Source: Heterohyrax brucei (Eukaryota; Chordata; Mammalia; Hyracoidea; Procaviidae). From it: a stretch of 64,000 bases of DNA. The notes beneath the pieces are model-generated. The model saw only the letters and a list, made by a program, of their open reading frames with translations, did no database searches and was not told where the DNA came from. A program made the translations under genes and the position numbers. This document shows positions 11,646 to 21,700 of this stretch, piece after piece (positions within the stretch are counted from its first letter, which is position 1; every line of letters starts with the position of its first letter). The stretch covers positions 61,599,431 through 61,663,430 of the forward strand of contig CM053146.1 of the NCBI GenBank assembly GCA_028571685.1, given 5' to 3'.

Positions 11646-12600
11646 CTTTATTGTTGTTACTTGTTTTATTGCATTTTTGGTGAAAGTTTACAGTGCCAAT
11701 TAGTTTTTTATTTTATGCACAAATTGTTTTGTGACATTGATTGCAATTCCTGCACTGTGATAGCACCCTCCCTCCTTCGTTTTCCGTCCTGTATTCTCCA
11801 TGTTCATTCATCTAATCTTCCTGCTCTTCCTGCCTTCTTGTCTTTGCTTTGGGGCAGGTGTTGCCCAGTTGGCCTTGTACACTTTACTGAACCAAGAAGC
11901 ATGCTCCTCATACTTGCGATTGTTTATTTTAGAGAATTATGTAATCTTTGGCTGAAAGATAAACTTCAGAAATGGCTTCAGTTCTGAGTTAGTGAGGCAT
12001 CTACGGACCAAGATTCAGGAGTTACTCTAGTCTCTGTCAAACAAGTAAATCTAGCCTCCTTCTGTGAATTTGAATTTTTGTCTACATTTTTTTTCTCCTG
12101 TTCTATCCATGACCCTCTGGACTAACACTTTCCTCATGTCTTTGGTTTCCTTTATTCTCCTTTGCTCCAAATGTACTGGAGCAAATAGATGCATCTTAGC
12201 CACTCACAAGCTTTTGAGACCCCAAACATTAGTTACCAAAGTAAGGTGAAGAACTTATTTTTTAATGAACTGTTAATGTCAGTTGAACTAGTTATCCCCT
12301 GAGACTATGGTTCCCAGCCCTCAGCCCCATAATTCGGTCCCTCGGTGTTTTGGGATATATCTAGGAAGCTTCTATGACTCTGCCTCGGTTATACTGACTT
12401 CATCAGTATTGTGTGTTGTCTTTCCCTTGACCAAAGTTAACACTGTTTGCTATCTAGCTAGTGATTTCACCTTTCTCACAGCCACCAAAGATTGTTTCAT
12501 TTCGTATGTAAGCCTTTTCTTGTCTTTTTATCACAGCAGTCTCATATAATATTTGTGCCTTTATGATCAAGTTGGTTCATCAGTATAATACCTTCCAGAT
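11646..12600 (-). mobile_element. L1 3'UTR
   Basis: On the minus strand, 'gggctgagggctgggaacca' and 'tttggggtctcaaaagcttg' then 'tgagtggct' correspond to 'gggctgaggactggggatca' and 'ctggggtcttaaaggcttgt' in the other L1 at 28.7-28.9 kb. The open frames seen here on the plus strand are antisense shadows. Confidence 0.8.
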
Positions 12601-13077
12601 TCATCCACGTTTTACGATGTTTCACAGATTCATTGTTGTTCTTTATTGTTGCATAGTATTCTGCTGTGTCTATGTACCATGATTTGTTTATCCATTCATC
12701 TGCTGAAGCACACTTGAGTTGTTGTCATTTTTTTCCGATTGTGAACAATGCTGCAATGAACATGGGTGTGCGTACATCTATTCATATGACAGCTGTTATT
12801 TCTCTAGGATACATTTCTAGGAGAGGAATTGCTGTGTCCTAAGATATTTCTATTTCTAAATTTAACAGAGATACTCTATCACATTCGATAGGGATTGTAC
12901 CATTTTACATACCCATTCGCATAAGCACTGCATAAAAAATTGTTCTAATCTCCCCACAGCCTCTCCACCATTTATTAATTGTTATTATTACCATTTTGAT
13001 TAGTGCCAATAATGTCAGGGTGAGGTGGAATCTCATTGTATTTTTCACTTGTGTTTCTCTAACGTCTAATGCCCCAT

Positions 13078-13221
13078 CACCACCAAGTTAATTGTGATTC
13101 ATAATGATTCTATATAACGTAGAAGAACTTCCCCATAGAGTTCCCAAGGAGCAGGTGATGGATTCAAACTGCCAGTCTGTTGGTTGGCAGCTGACTTCTC
13201 AACCACTACCCCACCAGAGCT
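13078..13221 (-). repeat. AfroSINE, minus, left half of a head-to-head pair
   Basis: Tail complement 'gtgattcataatgattctat' to head complement 'accactaccccaccagagct'. Its head abuts the head of the plus-strand copy at 13222. The pair is flanked by the 12-base repeat 'taacgtctaatg' (13060-13071 and 13395-13406), which is L1 sequence. Confidence 0.85.
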
Positions 13222-13394
13222 CTGGTGGCATGATAGTTAAGAACTACAGCATAGTATGGTGGTTAAGAGCTGCTAGCCAAAAGGTCAGTTGTTTGAAGGC
13301 CCCAAGGGCTCCTTCGAAACACTATGGGCAGCCCTACCCTCTACTGTAAGGTCACTATGAGTCAGAATCATCTCCAAGGCGACAAGCAGGTTTT
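13222..13394 (+). repeat. AfroSINE, plus, right half of a head-to-head pair
   Basis: Begins 'ctggtggcatgatagttaag' and ends 'aaggcgacaagcaggttttt' before the right copy of the 12-base flanking repeat. A 'catagtatggtggttaagag' segment repeats the head inside the copy. Confidence 0.85.
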
Positions 13395-13755
13395 TAACGT
13401 CTAATGGTCCTAAGCATTTCCTCTTGTGTCTGTCAGCTACCTGAATGTCTTCTTTGGTGAAATATCTGTTCATGTCCTTTGCCCGTTTTTGATTGAGTAA
13501 CTTATCTTTTTGTTGTTGAGTCGTTAAAGTATTCTACAGATTTTAGGGATTAGATCCTTGTTGAATATGTCACAGATAATTTTTTTTCCCAGTCTGTGGA
13601 TATTCTTTTTACTCTTGAAGTGAAGTCTTTCAATGAGAATAACTGTTTAATTTTTAGGAACTCCCAATTAGCTAATTTATCTTCTAGCGTTTGTGCATTG
13701 TTAGTTGTGGTTTGTATTGCACTTTTCTCATGTATTAGGACTCCGAGTATTGTCC

Positions 13756-13905
13756 TTGGAAACCCTGGTGACATAGTGATTAAAAGCTATGCCTACGGAC
13801 CAAAAAGTTAGCAGTTTAAATTTACTCCTTGGAAACTCCATAGGGCAGTTCTACCCTGTCCTATACTGTTGTTATGAGTCAGAATCAACTTGATGGCAAC
13901 AGGTA
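13756..13905 (+). repeat. AfroSINE, plus, inside L1
   Basis: 'ggaaaccctggtgacatagt' to 'cagaatcaacttgatggcaa'. The imperfect flanks 'gagtattgtc' and 'tagtattttc' may be a target-site duplication. Confidence 0.85.
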
Positions 13906-15299
13906 GTATTTTCTTTAGATTTTCTTCTATGAACTTCATCATTTCAGATTTTGTATTTAGGCCTTTGATCCAATTCAAGTGAAGTTCCGTGTATAGTGCA
14001 AAGTATGAGTTCTGTTTCTTTTCTTTTTTCACAGACAGACATCTAGTTTTGCTGGCACCATTTGTTAAAAATACTATCTTTTCCTCATTTAATGGACTTG
14101 GGTTCTTTGTCAAAGAGTAGCTGGCTATGAGTGGATGGATTTGCATATGGGTTCTCAGTTCCACTCCACTGATCTATGTGTACGTACCTGTCCCATTCTG
14201 TTTTGACTACTGTAGCTGCATAGTAGGTCCTGAGATGAGGTACCTTGAGGCCTCCTGTTTTGTTCTTTTTCTTCAACAGTTCTTTGATTTTCTGGGACCT
14301 CTTTTCTTTCCAATGCCTTGTGTGCATTGATTGTGATGGATTATGTTGATTGATTTCGTAATGCTGAACCATCGTTAAATACCTGGTATGAATCCCACTT
14401 GGTCATGGTGTATTATTATTATTATTATTTTTTGACATAATGCTGAATTCTATTGGCTAGAATTTTGTTATGAATTTTTTGCATGTATAGTTATAAGAGA
14501 TATTGGTCTGTAATTTCTTTCTTTTTTTTGTCGTAACTTGCTGGGCTTTGGTGTCTGGTTTATGCTTGCTTCATTGAATGATTTGGAGAATAGTCCTTCC
14601 TTTTCTATGCTATCAAATATTTTAAGGAGAATTGATGAGCTATCTTCTCTGAGCGTTTGATGGAATTATCCAATGAAGCCATCGAGGACAGGTTTTTTTT
14701 TTTGTTGTTGTCGTTGTTATTGTTGCTGGGTGTCATTACTTCTTCCATCTCTTGTTATGAGTCTGTTAAGATTTTCAATCTCACTTTGTGTTAGTTTAGG
14801 TAGCTAATGTGTTTCCATAAATTTGAACATTTTCTCTAGATTTTCATATTAGTTTGTGTAAAATTGTTCATAGTGTTTTATTATAATACTTATTTTATTT
14901 GGGGCTATTGTAACGTCCTCCATCTCATTTCTTATTTGTGTTATTTGCTTCCTCTCTTGTTTTTCTTTTGTCGGTTCAGTCAATGGTTTCTTAACTTTGT
15001 GATTTTTTCAAGGAACCAATTTTTGGTGTTGTCGATTCTTATTATGTTTATCTGTTCCCTACTCCATTTATAACTCCTCTACTCTTTATTATTTCCTTTC
15101 TTCTGATGACAGTGGTTTCTTTTGCTGTTCTGCTTCAATTTGTTTGAGTCGTAGGGCTAACTTTTTTATTTGGGTCAGTTCTTATTTTTTAATGTGTGTG
15201 TTAAGTGCTGTGTATTGACTTCTGAGCACTCTGATTCTAATTTGATTCTAGGATTTTTTTTTTATTTCATCTTTGATTTCTTCTATTAGCCAGTTGGTG

Positions 15300-15466
15300 T
15301 AAAACCAAAACCCAAACCATTGCTGTTGAGTCAATTCTGACTCATAGCAACCCTATATGACAGAGTATAACTACCCCATATTATTTTCAAAGCACAGCTG
15401 GTAGATTCAAACTGCTGACCTTTTGCTTAGCAGCAGAACTATTAACCACTGTGCCACGAAGATTCC
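15300..15466 (-). repeat. AfroSINE, minus, inside L1
   Basis: 'aaaaccaaaacccaaaccat', 'gttgagtcaattctgactca' and 'ttttgcttagcagcagaact' form a complete reverse copy. Confidence 0.9.
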
Positions 15467-16484
15467 AGATTGTTGTTAAACAAGTAGTTATTCAATTTCC
15501 ACATAATTATTTTTCCCTTGATTTTCCTGTTATTAATTTCTACTTTTATGGCACTGCAATCAGAGAGAATGTTTCGAATTATTTCAATATTTTGGATTTT
15601 ACTGACAGTTGCTTTGTGGTGTAAAATGTTTTCTACTCTGGAGAATGTTCCATGTGTGTTAGGAAAGAACATATAGTTTGCAGCTGTTGGGTGAAGTGTT
15701 TTATATACATGTATGAGGCCAAGTTGGTTAAGCTTGACCTCTAGACTTTCTGTATCTTTGTTGAGTTTCTTTGTAGATACAATGCCCTTTACTGAGAGTA
15801 GTATGTTGAAGTATCTGGCTATTCTTCTGGAACTATCTATTTCTCTTTTTGTTTATGTACTTTGGAGCCCTGTCATTGGGTACATAGATATTTATTAAGT
15901 ATATGTCTCCTTGAAGGATTGTTCCTTAATTATTATATAATGTCTTCTCTTGTCTTTTATGGTGGATTTTGTTTTTAAGTTTATTTTATCTGAGATTAAT
16001 GTTGCCACTTCTGCTCTTTTTGGTTGATGTTTACTTGAAGTATTTTTTCCATCCTTTGAATTTTAGTATCTTTATGTCTTTGTGTCTAAGGTATATTTCT
16101 TGCTTACAACATACTGATGCATCATTCTTTTATATCCATTCTGTCACTCTCTGCTTTCTTACAGATGCATTTAAGCCATTTACATTCAGTGTGATGATTG
16201 ACTGATATGAGTTCATTGTTGTCAGACTGCTGTGCTTTTAGGAGGGAGCAAGTGCTGACATTTTCTTTGTTCCTTTTGCTTTTCTGGGCTGAGTTACTTT
16301 TGTTTGCAGATTTTCTTTTCCTCTTTTGCGATTATAGATTTTGTGCTTACTGAGCCGAGATTTCCCTTTTTTTTATCTAGTTAACTTACATTATGGTTTC
16401 CTTGAAATTTATCCTTTCTAAGTTTGAAGCAGTCTATTCTTACTTGATATCACTTTAACTTCTTCTGTCTTTGAAGGTTGCATA

Positions 16485-17044
16485 ACGGTGTAACAATTAA
16501 GTATGCAAATTTTATTGTTCTACGTGCTACATACCTCATTGCTCAATATCACTATGATCACCTTCAAAGTACTCCCCCTGGGAAGCTATGCACTGATGCC
16601 AGCATCTAGTCCACCCTTCAAAGCAATTTTGGAACTCTTTCTGGAATGGTCATTGCATACAGTGGCACAGTGGCAAGTTTGCGAATTGAGTTGTATAGTT
16701 GTCTTTGAGGGAGTTTTTAGCCAGTAAACAAATAACTGTTTTGGAACACCATCCTCAGTCACCTGATCTGGCCCCCAATGACTTTTTTCTTTACCCAAAA
16801 ATAAAGGAAATATTGAAAGGAAGACATTTTGATAACATTCAGGACATCAGGGGTAATACAATGATGGCTCTGATGGCCATTCCAGAAAAAGAGTTCCAAA
16901 ATTGCTTTGAAGGGTAGAATAGGAGCTGCATTAGTGCAGAGCTTCCCAAGTAGAATACTTCAAAGGTGTCCATAGTGATATTCAGCAACGAGGCCTGTGG
17001 CACTTTCTCTAGGTCGAGTTTGTGAACTTAATTGGCAGTCCTCG
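16485..17044 (+). mobile_element. Palindromic mariner derivative, copy 1
   Basis: A 560-base element flanked by TA on both sides (16483-16484 and 17045-17046), the standard mariner target duplication. The left arm (about 16485-16655) is an inverted match to the right arm (about 16872-17044): 'caaagcaattttggaactct' at left and 'agagttccaaaattgctttg' at right. The centre and right arm encode, on the plus strand, the end of a mariner transposase including SPDLAPNDFFLYP, which holds the third catalytic Asp of the D,D34D triad, then IKEILKGRHFDN. The left arm, read on the minus strand, encodes another C-terminus, WTRCWHQCIASQGEYFEGD. N-terminal domain and first two catalytic residues are absent, so it is non-autonomous. 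It is inserted in L1 sequence. Confidence 0.85.
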
Positions 17045-17154
17045 TACCTACATTGTTTATTCCCTCTTTTATTGTTTTTACACTTTCATTCACAGTTTAA
17101 TATCTTTTATTTCCTTGTTTTAAGCCTTTTAGTTAATTTTATTATTATTATTGA

Positions 17155-17190
17155 TGCCAGCTAGCCAAGTGCAGTCGAATTGATAGGGTT
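17155..17190 (-). repeat. AfroSINE/RTE tail scrap
   Basis: 'gccaagtgcagtcgaattga' resembles the tail complement 'gccaagtgccgtcgagttgg' seen at 42689. Tail only and low confidence. Confidence 0.45.
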
Positions 17191-18319
17191 TTTTTTTGTT
17201 TTTTTTTTTTACCTAGATTGGAATCCAGCTCACTGTGTCCTCTTTCCTAGACTGTTGCTGTCTGATGTTGGTTCTCTAAATGAAGGAATCCTTTTAATAT
17301 TTCTTAGAAGTTTGGTTTTTTTTTTTTAATTAATTCCCTTAATTTTTGTTTATCTGGAAATGTACTAACTTCCCTATTATGTTTGAGAGAGAGATTTCTG
17401 TTTTTCCTTTCAAAGTTTTATATATGTCATCTCATTAGCTTTGTCCCCACATAGCTGCTGTCTAGTAATCAGAGCTTAGTGTTATTATTTTCCCTTTGAC
17501 AGTGACTTTTCATTTTTCTTGAGCTGCTCTCAGGATTCTTTCTTTGTTTTTGGTTTTGGCAAGTGTAATTATGACATGTATTGGTGACTTTCTTTGGGGT
17601 CTAGTCTATATGAGGTTCACTGAGTTTCTTGGATAGTCAACTTTTTGTCTTTCATGATACTTGGGAAGTTTCCTGCCAGCCAGTTTTCAACAATCTTCTC
17701 TGTGTTTTCTTTTTTCTCTCTGTTTTGGAAGTTGGATCACACATATGTTTTTACTCTTGACTTTGTACCACACAATTCTTAGGTTTTCTTCATTCATTTC
17801 TCTGATTTTTCCTCAAAGTGTGATACCTAGATTTGTTTTCAATTGCACTGATTCTGTTGTCCGTTGTTACAAATTTGCTCTTAAAATTTTCTGTTAAGTA
17901 AGTGATTTCTAAAATTTTGTTATCTTTTGTATTTCTAGTTGCTGACTCTAATTGTATATTTACTTTGATGTATTGTTTTTGTATTATTTCCCTGAATCCT
18001 CCTATTGCTTTGTCTGTGTTTTCCTTGATTTTGACTGTGTTTTTGTTGTTTTTTTCTGTTTTCTGTAACTTGGTCTACTTTTTCTTTGATGATGTCTGTG
18101 TTTTATATATTTCCTAGTATCTTTTGCCAGAGGCTCTGTGAACTCTTGTTTTGTTCACTTGCTGAAGCCATCATGTCCTTTTTTAATGTTTCAATGTCAT
18201 CTGCTATCTCTGGGGCATTAAAACATTATTTTCTTTACTTACTGATTATATATTCGTTTTTTTTATCTTCTTTTATTCATCTTGATGTGTCAGCTTAGGC
18301 AGGCCTGTCATGCTTTGCT

Positions 18320-19510
18320 GCTTGTTCATCTGTGGACACAATTGCTCTCATCACCTCCTTGCAGAGCAAGGAGGGCAGGGTGGTTAAGGGAAGACTGAGC
18401 GGGTATTATCTGCTTCCTGATGTTGGCCCAGATATGTAGAAGCATTCCCATCCTGTTGCCGGATAGACGTGGGTGTAGGACAGGAATGGTACAGCTTGCA
18501 TTCTACCATTCAGCAATTGGTTGAGTGGCAGGAGGGGCTGGGGTAGGGCAGTCCTGGTGTGACAGTGAGCCCAAGCACCAGGGACACTCTAGCTGTAGCA
18601 GCATGGTGCGAGCTGGTGGGAAGGGGTGGCATATGAAAGCTATGTTAAAGGAAGAAAGCAAAGAAAAGAAAAAGTAGCTGGAAGGTTGTGGTAGGGCAGA
18701 CCTGGAAGCAGGCAGGAAAGGCAGGGAGGTGTCATATAGGGGTAGATGAGAGGCATAAAGAAAAGAAAGAATAAATAAATGGCCTCAAGGTGGGAGCTGG
18801 CAGGGCTATCTGCAGTGGCCTGGCAGGGGCCAGTTGGAAGTGGGGTAAAATAGTTTATGGGGCTAGACGGGAGAGTAAAATAAAAGGAAGAAAGAGTGAT
18901 GGCATGTCTGGGACGGGTGAGCAGGGTAGAGTAGACCTAGGGCCTGGTAGCAAGAACAGGTAAGTGATATACTGGGTTAGGTGGGAGGGAGAAGGAATGG
19001 AAGAAACAGAAAAGAAACGATGACACAGTGGGAACCAGTAGATAGGGTTGGGGCAGAGCCAGGCTGGCAGAGAGACTGTGGCCCTCTAGCTGAGGCAGCA
19101 TGGTATGGCCTAGCGGGAAAGTGTGAAGGTGGCAGAAGGGCAGGACGATAAGGGTGAGGAGTGGGAAAGTGTGTTTCTCTGGGTGCTCACTGCTCCATCT
19201 CCTATTGGGGGCTCTGGGAAGTTGCCCACGCTCCTCATCTTGCCAGATGGGTCCCAAGCTGGCAGCAGTGTGCAGTGTGAGCTGGCAGGGGACCTCCACT
19301 CCATATCTCTCCTTGTTTCCTGTGTTCCTCCAGTTTCTCCTTCCATTTGGTGTTTGATCTAGCTCTTGATCCCTTCCTTTCATCTTTAGTGTGAAACCAT
19401 TGCCACTTGTATCTGTTTTATTAGTTTTTCAGGTCTTTGCTGCAGAAGGACGGCACAATGCATCTGTCTATGGTACCACGCTGGCTCTACCTCCTCCACT
19501 GTAAATTTCA
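18320..19510 (-). promoter_or_regulatory. L1 5'UTR with monomer-like tandem units
   Basis: G-rich on the plus strand, hence C-rich in the L1 sense. Purine-rich blocks recur at about 18655-18674, 18757-18780, 18880-18897 and 19002-19020, spaced roughly 100-125 bases. Each is followed by a GC-richer block with 'gggcag' or 'ctggcag' words. The pair 'ctctagctgtagcagcatgg' (18586) and 'ctctagctgaggcagcatgg' (19084) repeats about 500 bases apart. This resembles tandem promoter monomers. The antisense frames of 67-148 codons in this stretch are shadows. Confidence 0.6.
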
Positions 19511-19577
19511 TGAGAAGAGCTGCAGTCCTGCTTTATCACTGTTCACCCACTACTTGTAATTATGCCAGCTGCGTAAT

Positions 19578-19752
19578 TGTTGTTACTTGCCAACAAGTCA
19601 GTTCCTACTGATGAAGAAATCATGCATACAGAGTAGAACTGTTCACTGAGTTTTCAGGACTATGATCTCTCAGATGCAGATTGCCAGAGTTGGCTCAAAA
19701 ATCAACTTCTGGGCTAGCAGTCAAGCACTAAACAACTTGTACTGCTCAGGGA
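19578..19752 (-). repeat. AfroSINE long variant, minus, diverged
   Basis: 'gttgttacttgccaacaagt' and 'cagttcctactgatg' correspond to an RTE/SINE tail. 'gggctagcagtcaagcacta' then 'gtactgctcagggactacta' is the head complement. Heavily diverged. Confidence 0.65.
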
Positions 19753-20824
19753 CTACTATATAATTGTTGCTTAATAAATGCTGCACAAATGAGATAAGTC
19801 AGACACATACAGACTAAAAAGAACTTGAAAAAAAGTCAGAAAAGAAACTTAGAGACATAGTAATCTCAACCAAGGGTCCATTCTAACAAATCTCATATAA
19901 TAAGTCTATACTTCATTCAGGACTCCAGAAAGGAAAAGGAAGTTTACATAACCAGTTAGGAAAAGCTGGAAAGACAGAAGTCTATGTGTAAAGTTTGGTT
20001 AAAATAAGGTGGAAGAAATAGTAAAATTTCTTAAAGACATTGAGGTAAGGAGACAGAGATTTATACCTTCCTAGAAAAAAAACAGTAAAACCAACTACGT
20101 GATTATTCTGGGTTTCCTAACTTCATACAGAATAAGGAGATAGAGGAGCAGAAACCTGAAGAGCTCTCTTTAGACATTTTAACTCCCTAAGGAGGGCTTC
20201 TGTTTTGTAATCATGTAATATTGGGTAGGATTACAGGCTTTTTAGACGGTGGGACACAACCCAAAGGCATGTGCATAGATGAAAGGCAGACTTGTTGTTA
20301 CTTGTAGCTCCAAACAAGAGAAGACTATCAGACAGGACCACACAAAGTGCTGTGCTCAGGAACAGGGAAACAGTAAGCTGAAAGTGTAGGAGATTGCTTA
20401 CACATACCAAGTAGGGTGGGATTAGCTAGATTTCACAAGCTTCCTATGAATGGGTGTTTTTAACAATTCTACAGGCTCAAAGTAATGAGGTTATTTCTAG
20501 CTGTTTAGTATCTTGCCCCATGGCCATGAAGGGTAAGTGCCCAGAGGCCGCATATTGCCTGTTAGGTTAAAAGAAGTAGAGTGGTTGGAACATAAACTTA
20601 ATCAAGAAAGGGAACCGACCAACCTCTATCCAGAGTTTCAAAACTGAGGCAAGAAAGAACTTTTAAGACAAAATTGTATTACAGCTTCCCACTCATACTT
20701 GGGTGTTGTGAATATAAAAGGCCACTGTTGGGTAGATATGAATCATGTCTCTTGTAGAATCTTGAATCATGTAGAATTTCAGTTGGTCAGGCTTTGGGTG
20801 AACCCAGCCACCTTGCTAGGTCAC
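19753..20824. other. Unassigned sequence
   Basis: About 1.07 kb with no family I can name and no coding signal. It could be an unfamiliar LTR or old repeat (see findings). Confidence 0.4.
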
Positions 20825-21700
20825 GTATACAAGAATTGGTTGCTAATTTTTAATAATTGAATAAAATAGTTAAAGTAGAAAATCACCCACAATATTAAAT
20901 AAACAAACAACTCAATAAAAATTGGGTAAAAGATTTGAACAGATATAAGGTTGGCAAATAAGCACTTTAAAAGATGCCAAATATCATCAGTGGTCGAAGA
21001 AATATAAAACGCAGTGAGACAATCCCACACATCTGTTCAAATAGCTATAATTAAGATGTCTGACCATACCAAGTGCTGGTAATGTGGAGGAACTGAAAAT
21101 CTGAGTACTGCTGGTAGGAATCTGAAATGTTACAATCACTTTGAAAAACAGTTTGACAATTTTCTTAAAAGTTAAATACATTGTTACCACATGATAGAGC
21201 CATTCTATTTCTAGATATTTACTCAAAAAGAATGAAAGCATATATACATCCAAAGACTTGTACATAAATATTCATTGCAGTTTTGTTCATATTAGCCAAA
21301 CACTGGAAACAACCCAAATGTCCATCAGCAGATGAATAGATAAACCCATAAAGACATATTCATGCAATGTTTGGCAATCAAGGAAAGAACTAATGATACA
21401 CAAGATAAGAATGATTCTCAAAATAATTGTTCTGAGAGAAAGAATTCTTACAAAAAGAATCCATTTTGTATGATTCAATTTCTGTACAACTCTAGGAAAT
21501 GGAACGCAAAGTACAGTGACAGAAAGCAGAGCAGTGGTTTGCCAGGGGGCGAGTTCGTGACGACAGGGAGAGACAGAAAAGCACGGAAGGATGGAAGAGC
21601 AGTATCAAAAGGGAGTACCAGGAAATTTTGGTGGTTACACTTTAGAAACCTCAGTAAAACTGTTTGGGGACTAAAAAACATAAAAATAAGTTTGAAATGA
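20825..21700 (+). mobile_element. Old L1M LINE fragment (ORF2 end and 3' part)
   Basis: Standard L1 ORF2 C-terminal landmarks appear in order. They include 'gtgctggtaatgtggaggaa', 'actgctggtaggaatctgaa', 'acccaaatgtccatcagcag' then 'atgaatagataaa', and the later 'agcagtggtttgccaggggg' block. The order fits an ancient L1M copy, 5' truncated, with no open frame. Confidence 0.8.

Larger units (their letters stand above)
12600..16216 (-). pseudogene. L1 ORF2 remnant (endonuclease / reverse transcriptase)
   Basis: The minus-strand start ATG lies at 16216-16214. The first codons read MNSYQSIITLNVNGLNA, which matches the conserved L1 endonuclease start. The downstream endonuclease region runs to about 14450 with AfroSINE breaks. 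Near 14320-14340 the sequence jumps from C-terminal RT sequence to sequence just after the endonuclease/early RT region. The RT core expected to carry the FADD motif, roughly 1 kb by comparison with other L1s, is therefore missing. The C-terminal region at 12.6-13.1 and 13.4-14.3 kb is recognisable, with the conserved 'catgttcattgcagcattgt' block on the minus strand near 12757. Many stops; non-functional. Confidence 0.8.
16216..18320 (-). pseudogene. L1 ORF1 region and inter-ORF spacer remnant
   Basis: Located upstream (minus sense) of the ORF2 start. The antisense T-rich text at 17500-18300, such as 'ttctcttgag' and 'ttctctctgttttggaagtt', parallels the ORF1 antisense of other mammalian L1s. 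ORF1 normally encodes a coiled-coil, RNA-binding protein. I found no intact frame. The plus-strand frames of 70-78 codons here are shadows. The mariner at 16485-17044 splits the region. Confidence 0.6.
11646..19510 (-). mobile_element. Near full-length old L1 LINE, minus strand
   Basis: Read on the minus strand this is 5'UTR (about 19510-18320), ORF1 region (about 18300-16230), ORF2 (16216 to about 12600) and 3'UTR (about 12600-11646), all in the usual order of a mammalian L1. It is riddled with stops and frameshifts. The RT middle of ORF2 is missing. The body is interrupted by five AfroSINEs and a mariner (16485-17044). Its 3'UTR matches that of the plus-strand L1 ending at 29455, so both belong to one afrotherian L1 family. 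The T-rich start at 11646 with 'tggtgaaagtttacagtgcc' is the complement of the L1 3' end. Not mobile now. Confidence 0.9.

Noticed and set aside
16699-16917. Transposase-like open frame as a functional gene
   Set aside because: It covers only the C-terminal part of a mariner transposase. The DNA-binding domain and the first two catalytic acids are absent, so it is not a working or domesticated transposase on this evidence.
18937-19383. 148-codon minus-strand open frame, longest in the window
   Set aside because: It lies in the L1 5'UTR, where stop codons are rare because of GC-rich tandem units. Proline/leucine/histidine-rich translation with no ORF1-like features.
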